The position numbers and the translations under genes are program-made. From Branchipolynoe longqiensis (Eukaryota; Annelida; Polychaeta; Phyllodocida; Polynoidae), in NCBI GenBank assembly GCA_030323885.1, contig CM059192.1:65155593-65219592 (forward strand): a stretch of 64,000 nt of DNA, given 5' to 3'. The stretch's first letter is position 1; each line of letters begins with the position of its first letter. Positions 57,540 to 64,000 of the stretch are shown piece after piece. A model generated the notes under the pieces. The model was not told the origin of the DNA. It ran no database searches and saw only the letters and a program-made list of their open reading frames with translations.

Positions 57540-57711
57540 CAGTAAAACATCCATAACCGACCACAGATCGACCCCTCCCCCATATGGATCGCTTTATTTG
57601 GCTCCCAACAATACCATTGTAAGGATATTCTAACTCCCTAATCCAACCACCTCCCTAAATGGACCACTTAAAGTCGGTCCCATAGTCGGTCGATTTAGAG
57701 CGTTTTTACTC
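57540..57711. mobile_element. pogo-like MITE, related to 395-588
   Basis: Starts cagtaaaacatccataacc after TA and ends gagcgtttttact. Internal blocks aatggaccacttaaagtcgg match the first copy. Confidence 0.75.
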
Positions 57712-57795
57712 AATTACATACATACAGCACGCGCGTGCGCGCACGCTGTATGTATGTAATTGTAAGCATTCCAGGAGGGCGAGTCTAGTGGCTTG

Positions 57796-57965
57796 CACTG
57801 ACCTCTCAGGCAAGGAGCCACATAGACAGGTAGGCGTGGGTAGTATGCTGACATCAAGGAGCCTAGGTGGTGTAATGGTTAGCACACTGGCCCAGAATGC
57901 AAAGAGAGGTGGGTTTGAGTCCTGCTCTAGTCGCAATATTTCCCATTTTCATCACCCCACCCCCC
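57796..57965 (+). repeat. ~170-bp duplicate with tRNA-like module, copy 2
   Basis: Same order as 57299-57470: gcactgacctctcaggcaag, then A-box-like tggtgtaatggttagcaca (57869-57887) and B-box-like ggtttgagtcc (57912-57922). The MITE lies between the two copies. Positions 57966-58272 are unassigned. Confidence 0.6.
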
Positions 57966-58272
57966 CCAAACGACAATAGCTCAAACCGTACTATGCATGG
58001 GTTAAAGCTAGGCTCCGCATAAATCCCTGGACCAATATTGTATATATATTCACAGTCTCTGACTATATTCAGAGAACATGTATCTATGTGCCATTATGCA
58101 GTAAACCATATTCAAATATAAATTACAGAATAATTCCATAATTCAGATAAGTGTTGTGGAAAAGTGAAAATTCAGTAAAAATCAAACCAGACTTGTCCTA
58201 TGGACAAGTGAAAAATGTTGCTTATTTCTGCCACTGCACTTAAATGATGCTTTACTTGTCTTCTCTTTGCAG

Positions 58273-58337
58273 CAACTCAAAGATGAGATAGCAGACGTGA
58301 CTTCCGAGATGGAAACCATGGACATCTCGGAGGAAAA
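58273..58337 (+). CDS. Cytohesin coiled-coil exon (Arf guanine-nucleotide exchange factor)
   Basis: A 65-base exon bounded by an acceptor (tgtcttctctttgcag) and a strong donor (gtaagtac). It starts in phase 0 and ends with two bases of a codon. It reads QLKDEIADVTSEMETMDI then SEEK. Cytohesins have an N-terminal coiled coil with this core; human CYTH4 has LKDEIADV and CYTH1 RLKDEIAEV at the equivalent place, followed by a glutamate-rich end before the Sec7 domain (knowledge from memory). Cytohesins activate Arf GTPases at the plasma membrane through Sec7 and bind phosphoinositides through a PH domain; the coiled coil mediates dimerisation and adaptor binding. Those domains are not in this window and should lie downstream, beyond 64 kb. 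The upstream N-terminal exon is not identified; see 51997. The peptide is short, so another coiled-coil protein is possible, but motif and splice sites together make cytohesin the best reading. Confidence 0.75.
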
Positions 58338-58395
58338 GTAAGTACACTTTTGCTAATATTTGCTTCGTGACAGCAATGAAGATATATTGACCTAC

Positions 58396-58627
58396 TTTTA
58401 CCCCGTTCACATTACTGCTTGTGACTGCTTGTGACTACTTTGCAACCACAAAAAAAGGGATGGTCTCAATGTTGTCCTCAGTGGTTACTGACCTCCTTGC
58501 GACTATTTTATTTTGCAGCTACCGCAAAAAAAATCCTCTTTCTGACCAAAATGGTCGCCCAGAGGTCGGCGACCATTTATTTGGTCGAAAGTAGGTGGGT
58601 TAGTTGGTCCCAAGTGGTCGATGTGTA
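58396..58627. mobile_element. Decayed MITE related to 4125-4306
   Basis: ccgttcacattactgcttgt plus gactactttgcaaccac resembles the TIR at 4125 (cagcttgcgaccactttgcg), and ggtcccaagtggtcg near the end is a weak inverse. It lies 60 bases inside the intron after the cytohesin exon. Confidence 0.4.
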
Positions 58628-58664
58628 CATTTAATAAAGCACCTTCACTAGCAAGAGCCATTCT

Positions 58665-59080
58665 AAGGCACTGCAATATAGCATATTTACAAACTGGCTT
58701 TTAAAAAAGCCGAAGGATACAGAAATTCCATTTACCAGAAAAAGCAGCCTGAAACAGGTGAGTCTTGAGAATGGTTGAACATATTCCATGAGATGATGCT
58801 TTTCTTACCTCCTCTGGTAACCTATTCCATAAAGTGGATGATGCTCCACAGGTGGCACAGTCACCATATGTAGTGAGACACAAGGACGTGAAATAATCTC
58901 TATCTAGGTGAGCGGTTAGTTTGTAAGGGCTGTCTGGAGGACAAAAGATTGCATGGATATTCTGGGTCCTTACTGTTGTACAATTTCTTTGCGCTGTTTT
59001 ACTGTCAACCAATATCATTTGTGAAGAACTGGTGTGACATGCTCCTATTTTATAACTCGTCCTTACCGCAGACAAGTCAC
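58665..59080 (-). pseudogene. Non-LTR retrotransposon RT 3' end, 5'-truncated
   Basis: A minus-strand frame of 124 codons (58701-59075) ends with ASSTLWNRLPEEVRKA, then LKTHLFQAAF. The pattern LWN-LP-x-R ... LKTHLF is characteristic of the C-terminus of CR1/L2/Jockey-like LINE ORF2 proteins (family knowledge from memory). Upstream, PPDSPYKLTAHLDRDYF and CLTTYGDCATCG fit the degenerate region before it, where related elements often read YGDRAF. No catalytic FADD motif lies within the fragment. This is the usual product of 5'-truncated target-primed insertion. It is antisense to the cytohesin exon and within the following intron. The 3' untranslated tail probably ends near 58665. The exact clade is uncertain. 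Confidence 0.65.
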
Positions 59081-59089
59081 AGGTTGGAC

Positions 59090-59290
59090 TTGCAACTTGT
59101 TTATGGTATGGTTTATGCCTTGTCTTAAGGCTTAAGCTTATGTGGGTTTGTCTTAAGGCTTGAGCTAATCTGGGTTTAGGGCTTGTGCCTTGTCTTAAGG
59201 CTTGAGCTAATCTGGGTTTATGGTTTTCTGGGTTATCGGCCTTGTCTTGTCCAGATTAAGGGCGATCTTTGCCTCATCCAGGCTATGGGG
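59090..59290. repeat. Degenerate ~45-bp repeat
   Basis: Four imperfect copies of tgccttgtcttaaggcttga plus gctaatctgggttta. Positions 59291-59934 are AT-rich, with no gene seen. Confidence 0.7.
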
Positions 59291-59934
59291 GAGTGACTTG
59301 TCTGGGTTAGGGACTGTTTACTTGTCTTTTTTTTCTTTTCTTTTTTGGTAAATATGTTTATTCTGCTGAATAAGTCTTTTGTCAGTGCCGAAGCACTGGT
59401 CTGCCAGCCATTTTTCAATTCAGGGTTATTTACACAAAAGGTATATAGAATAAGATATACAATACCTGTTGAATACACAATTTGCACCATGTAACACAGC
59501 GAAATTCTGTAACCCAAAAGTTCCATAGCAATATGGTAACAGTAGTGTCATATAATTAGATCAATATTAGTCAGATCAATGTGAGTATTTACATAGTATT
59601 TAGAATGTAAGCAGAAGTTATCTTCTGTATTCAGTTGGTAAAGTTGTAGTAAGTTTTAATATTCAGTTGCAGTTAGGCAAGCGGTATATAAATGTTGGTT
59701 TGTTAGGAATATTCTGGTGTAACTCTAGTGTAGTTAGTTATGTGAGTTTATGAATTATGTTGTTGGGGTGGGGTTGTTAATAATACACTGGACCGGCTGT
59801 GACCAGTGAAGCAGTGGGACCAATCCCAGTGCATTTAGGTATTAAATTTTACATTTTTACCTGGACTGTCTCTGTCATTGTATATGGTTGACTGGAGATA
59901 ACAGAGGAACAGCAACAAATAAAAAAAGTGGGGG

Positions 59935-60590
59935 GTTTTAAAGCCTGAACTTATCCTGGCTTGTGTGGGTTAAAACCTATGCCTTGTGTGGGTTCCAACC
60001 TATGCCTTGTGTGGTCTACAACCTAGGCCTTGTGTGGGTTACAACCTAGGCCTTGTGTGGGTTATAACCTAGGAACTATGTGTGTTACAACCTAGGCATT
60101 GTGTGGGTTACAACTTAGACCTAATGTGGGTTAAAACCTATGCCTTGTGTGGGGTACAACCTAGGCCTCATGTGGGTTACAACCTAGGCATTGTGTGGGT
60201 TACAACCTAGGCCTTGTGTTGGTTACAACTTAGACCTTGTGTGTGTTACAACCTAGGCCGGGTGTGGGTTACAACCTAGGTATTGTGTGGGTTATAACCT
60301 AGGGCTTGTGTGGGTTATAACCTAGGCCTTGTGTGGGTTATAACCTAGGCATTGTGTGGGTTACAACTTAGACCTAATGTGGGTTATAACCTATCCCATG
60401 TGTGGGGTACAACCTAGGCCTCATGTGGGTTACAACCTAGGTATTGTGTGGGTTACAACCTAGGCCTTGTGTTGGTTACAACTTAGACCTTGTGTGTGTT
60501 ACAACCTAGGCCGGGTGTGGGTTACAACCTAGGTATTGTGTGGGTTATAACCTAGGGCTTGTGTGGGTTATAACCTAAGCCGTTACTGAG
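59935..60590. repeat. 23-bp minisatellite with 253-bp higher-order period
   Basis: Unit cttgtgtgggttacaaccta plus ggc. An 11-unit block starting near 60113 recurs at 60366 with the same variant order (acctaatg, gccgggtg, gtattgtg). Positions 60591-60814 hold degenerate words of similar type. Confidence 0.93.
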
Positions 60591-60814
60591 TTAGGAACGG
60601 TGGCTTGTCTGTATTAAGGCATGTGACTTGTTTGGGTTAGGGCTTGTGATTGGGTTTAAGCCTGCGATTAGGTTAATTCATGTGGTTGTCTGTATTAAAC
60701 TTAAAACCCGTGATTTAGTTAAGCTGTGTGGTTGTCTGTATTATGGTCTGTGATTGGTCTGGATTGTGGTTTTAATTATCAATGCCATGGCCTGTGATTA
60801 TTTGCGTTAGGGTT

Positions 60815-62405
60815 GTACCACAGCCACTGTCAGACCACATCCTGTCAGTTACTGTCAGACCATGTGCTGTCATAGTCACTGTCAGACCACCTCCTGTCAT
60901 AGCCACTGTCAGACCACATCCTGTCAGTTACCATCAGACCATGTGCTGTCATAGCCACTGTCAGACCACCTCCTGTCATAGCCACTGTCAGACCACGTGC
61001 TGTCATAGTCACTGTCAGACCACCTCCTGCCATAGCCACTGTCAGACCATGTCCTGTCATAGCCACTGTCAGACCACGTGCTGTCATAGTCACTGTCAGA
61101 CCACCTCCTGCCATAGCCACTGTCATAGCCAATGTCAGACCACGTCATGTCAGTCACTGTCAGACCACATCCTGTCATAGCCATTGTCAGACTACATCCT
61201 GTTATAGCCACTGTCAGACCACCTCCTGCCATAGCCACTGTCAGGCCATGTCCTGTCATAGCCACTGTCAGACCACGTCCTGTCAGTCACTGTCAGACCA
61301 CATCCTGTCATAGCCATTGTCAGACTACATCCTGTTATAGCCACTGTCAGACCATGTCCTGTCATAGCCACTGTCAGACCACATCCTTTCATAGCAATTG
61401 TCAGACCACATCCTGACATAGCCACTGTCAGACCATATCCTGTCATAGCCACTGTCAGTCACTGTCAGACCACATCCTGTCATAGCCATTGTCAGACCAC
61501 ATCCTGACATAGCCACTGTCAGACCACATCCTGTCATAGCCACTGTCAGTCACTGTCAGACCACGTCCTGTCATAGCCACTGTCAGACCACCTCCTGTCA
61601 GTCACTGTCAGACCACGTCCTGTCATAGCCACTGTCAGACCATGTGATGTCATAGTCACTGTCAGACCATGTCCTGTCAGTCACTGTCAGACCATGTGAC
61701 GTCGTAGTCACTGTCAGACCACCTCCTGTCCGTCACTGTCAGACCATGTCCTGCCATAGCCACTGTCAGATCGCGTCCTGTCATTGCCACTGTCAGACCA
61801 CGTGATGTCATAGTCACTGTCAGACCACGTCCTGCCATAGCCACTGTCAGACCACGTCCTGTCATAGCCACTGTCACACCATGTCTTGTCAGTCACTGTC
61901 AGACCACGTTCTGTCAGTCACTGTCAGACCATGTGCTGTCATTGCCACTGTCAGACCATGGGATGTCATAGTCACTGTCAGGCCAAGTCCTGTCATAACA
62001 ACTGCCAGACCACATCCTGTCATAGCCCTGTCAGACCATGTCCTGTCATAGTCACTGTCAGGCCACGTCCTGTCATAGTAACTGTCAGGCAATGTCCTGT
62101 CATAACAACTGTCAGACCACGTCCTGTCATATCCAATGCCAGACCACATCCTGTCAGTCACTGTCAGACCATGTGCTGTCATAGTCAATGTCAGACCACC
62201 TCATGTCAGTCACTGTCAGACCACTGCTGTCATAGTCACTGTCAACCCACATTCTCTAATAGCCACTGTCAGACCACATCCTGTTAGTCACTATCAGACC
62301 ATGTCCTGTCATAGTCGCTGTCAAACTAAGTCCTGTCATAGTCACTGTCAGACCACATCCTTTCAGTCATTGTGAGACCACGTCCTCTCATAGTCACTGT
62401 CAGTC
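60815..62405. repeat. 27-bp minisatellite, about 60 copies
   Basis: Unit cactgtcagaccacgtcctg plus tcatagc, with a shorter form ending tcagt. The central site varies ccacgtc/ccacatc/ccatgtc. ORFs of 60-133 codons on both strands are artefacts. Confidence 0.95.
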
Positions 62406-62544
62406 ATGTAGTTTTGGCTCTGGGTACAGTCTCACTCTGCCAATGGTGAGTGAGTGTGTGTGTGTGGGAGGGAGGGTGGGGAGGCAGAAGTCGTCCATTA
62501 TTCTCTCCCTCCCTATCATATATCAAGAGTCGCCAGAACTGGTT

Positions 62545-62600
62545 CAATTACCCAGCAACACCCACCACCACACACCACACACCACACACCACACACCGCA
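62545..62600. repeat. CACAC/CCACA microsatellite
   Basis: caccaccacacaccacacac and similar. Positions 62406-62544 are unassigned. Confidence 0.85.
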
Positions 62601-62693
62601 GCCTTCGCAAACAAAGCAGCTTCAACCCAACTGAGCTAAATATTTGTCGACAAGCCTGGTTATGGGTGGCGTTGAATTGGCCTTAAACGGGGG

Positions 62694-63960
62694 AAATCTT
62701 AGGAAAACATCAAATTTTCAAAACTAAGACATTGACCTAGATTTGATCCTACGTAGCCAACTTAGATACTGATGGACTTATTAAGCATTTGTTACTGTAT
62801 AGAAGGGAATACTAACATTGACCTAGATTTGATCCTACATAGCCAACTTAGATACTGATGGACTTATTAAGCATGTGTTACTGTATAGAAGGGAATACTA
62901 ACATTGACCTAGATTTGATCCTACATAGCCAACTTAGATACTGATGGGCTTATTAAGCATGTGTTACTGTATAGAAGGGAATACTAACATTGACCTAGAT
63001 TTGATCCTACGTAGCCAACTTAGATACTGATGGGCTTATTAAGCATGTGTTACTGTATAGAAGGGAATACTAACATTGACCTAGATTTGATCCTACATAG
63101 CCAACTTAGATACTGGTGGACTTATTAAGCATGTGCTACTGTATAGAAGGGAATACTAACATTGACCTAGATTTGATCCTACATAGCCAACTTAGATACT
63201 GATGGACTTATTAAGCATGTGCTACTGTATAGAAGGGAATACTAACATTGACCTAGATTTGATCCTACATAGCCAACTTAGATACTGCTGGACTTATTAA
63301 GCATGTGTTACTGTATAGAAGGGAATACTAACATTACCAAATTTGATCCTACATAGCCAACTTAGATACTGATGGACTTATAAGCATTGTTACTGTATAG
63401 AAGGGAATACTAACATTGACCTAGATTTGATCCTACATAGCCAACTTAGATACTGATGGACTTATTAACATGTGACACAAAAAGAATACTAACATTGACC
63501 TAGATTTGATCCTACATAGCCAACTTAGATACTGATGGACTTATTAAGCATTTGTTACTGTATAGAAGGGAATATTAACATTGACCTAGATTTGATCCTA
63601 CATAGCCAACTTAGATACTGATGGACTTATTAAGTATGTGTTACTGTATAGAAGGGAATATTAACATTGACCTAGATTTGATCCTATATAGCCAACTTAG
63701 ATACTGATGGACTTATTAAGCATTTGTTACTGTATCGAAGGGAAATACTATATAATTTAATAGAACCTGTCACCACGCAGCCTATGGGATCCAAGTTTTG
63801 ACAAGCATGCTCAAATTAATTTGGAATGTTTACACTTCAATTACCTCCTACGTTAGTCATTTCAAAGCAAAGGTACTTTAGACTAAAGTAAGGTAGATTA
63901 TAGCGATAAACCTAAATCAGAAAATGATAGAAATTCAAAACCATCGGACTATGAAAGTTG
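62694..63960 (+). mobile_element. Family X element with expanded 86-bp array
   Basis: Left part gaaaacatcaaattttcaaa, right part taatagaacctgtcaccacg through gaaattcaaaaccatcgga, colinear with 36412-36760. Between them about 12 copies of an 86-bp unit (attgacctagatttgatcct ... atagaagggaatactaac) fill 62730-63745. In the compact copy this unit is present once. Confidence 0.88.
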
Positions 63961-64000
63961 AATGTAAGGGCACAGATCCTGACTGACCTTGTGGTTATGC

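Noticed and set aside
60782..62287. ORFs of 60-133 codons on both strands with repeated CQTTSCHSH or LTVAMTG motifs
   Set aside because: 27-bp array (divisible by three) open on both strands; zinc-finger resemblance is superficial.

Overview
This window is eukaryotic genomic DNA made mostly of repeats, probably from a mollusc and more likely a gastropod. The reasons are: a tRNA-derived SINE of about 320 bp in about 20 full or truncated copies; a second SINE whose 3' part (near 3552-3749) resembles one I recall as widespread in molluscs; many small terminal-inverted-repeat (TIR) transposons; GT-AG splice signals; no operons or ribosome binding sites; and an assembly gap (48925-49016). The species assignment rests on memory of repeat families and could not be searched.

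The only firm gene evidence is one 65-base exon on the + strand at 58273-58337. Its peptide matches the N-terminal coiled coil of cytohesins (ARNO/GRP1-type Arf GEFs). A candidate promoter and first exon (YY1-like and NRF1-like sites, then ATGGCG and a GTAAGTG donor, 51912-52004) lies about 6 kb upstream on the same strand, in compatible phase. Much of the window may therefore be 5' flank or large intron of a cytohesin gene. Weaker coding candidates are a repetitive ORF with a basic, non-repetitive tail (23554-25035, +), a decayed ORF at 6740-7091 (-) and a decayed non-LTR reverse-transcriptase 3' end at 58665-59080 (-).

Layout. 1-4.3 kb: minisatellites, a pogo-like MITE, a PIF/Harbinger-like element with internal arrays, two SINEs and a MITE. 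5-8.5 kb: 62-bp and 195-bp arrays and SINEs. 9-14 kb: 41-bp and 54-bp arrays with SINE insertions. 14-23.4 kb: TIR elements, CA-rich arrays, 24-, 22-, 42- and 64-bp arrays. 23.5-25 kb: repetitive ORF. 25-29.5 kb: 68-bp array split by a MITE, the X element family and a GT tract. 30-36.4 kb: SINEs, a 0.95-kb TIR element and 68-, ~36- and 93-bp arrays. 37-41 kb: 22-bp GC-rich array and nested TIR elements. 41-43.5 kb: a duplicated segment with one copy interrupted by a transposon. 43.6-48.6 kb: a 5-kb array of a 37-bp unit. 49-57 kb: short arrays, SINEs and the candidate promoter. 57-64 kb: tRNA-like duplicates, the cytohesin exon, a LINE remnant, 23- and 27-bp arrays and an expanded X element.

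The very long ORFs, including one of 1491 codons, come from tandem arrays without stop codons and are not genes. Two patterns stand out. Many arrays vary chiefly as CG/TG/CA at fixed positions, the footprint of methylated-CpG decay. Several transposons either carry internal tandem arrays or can be bounded against paralogous empty sites inside the window.
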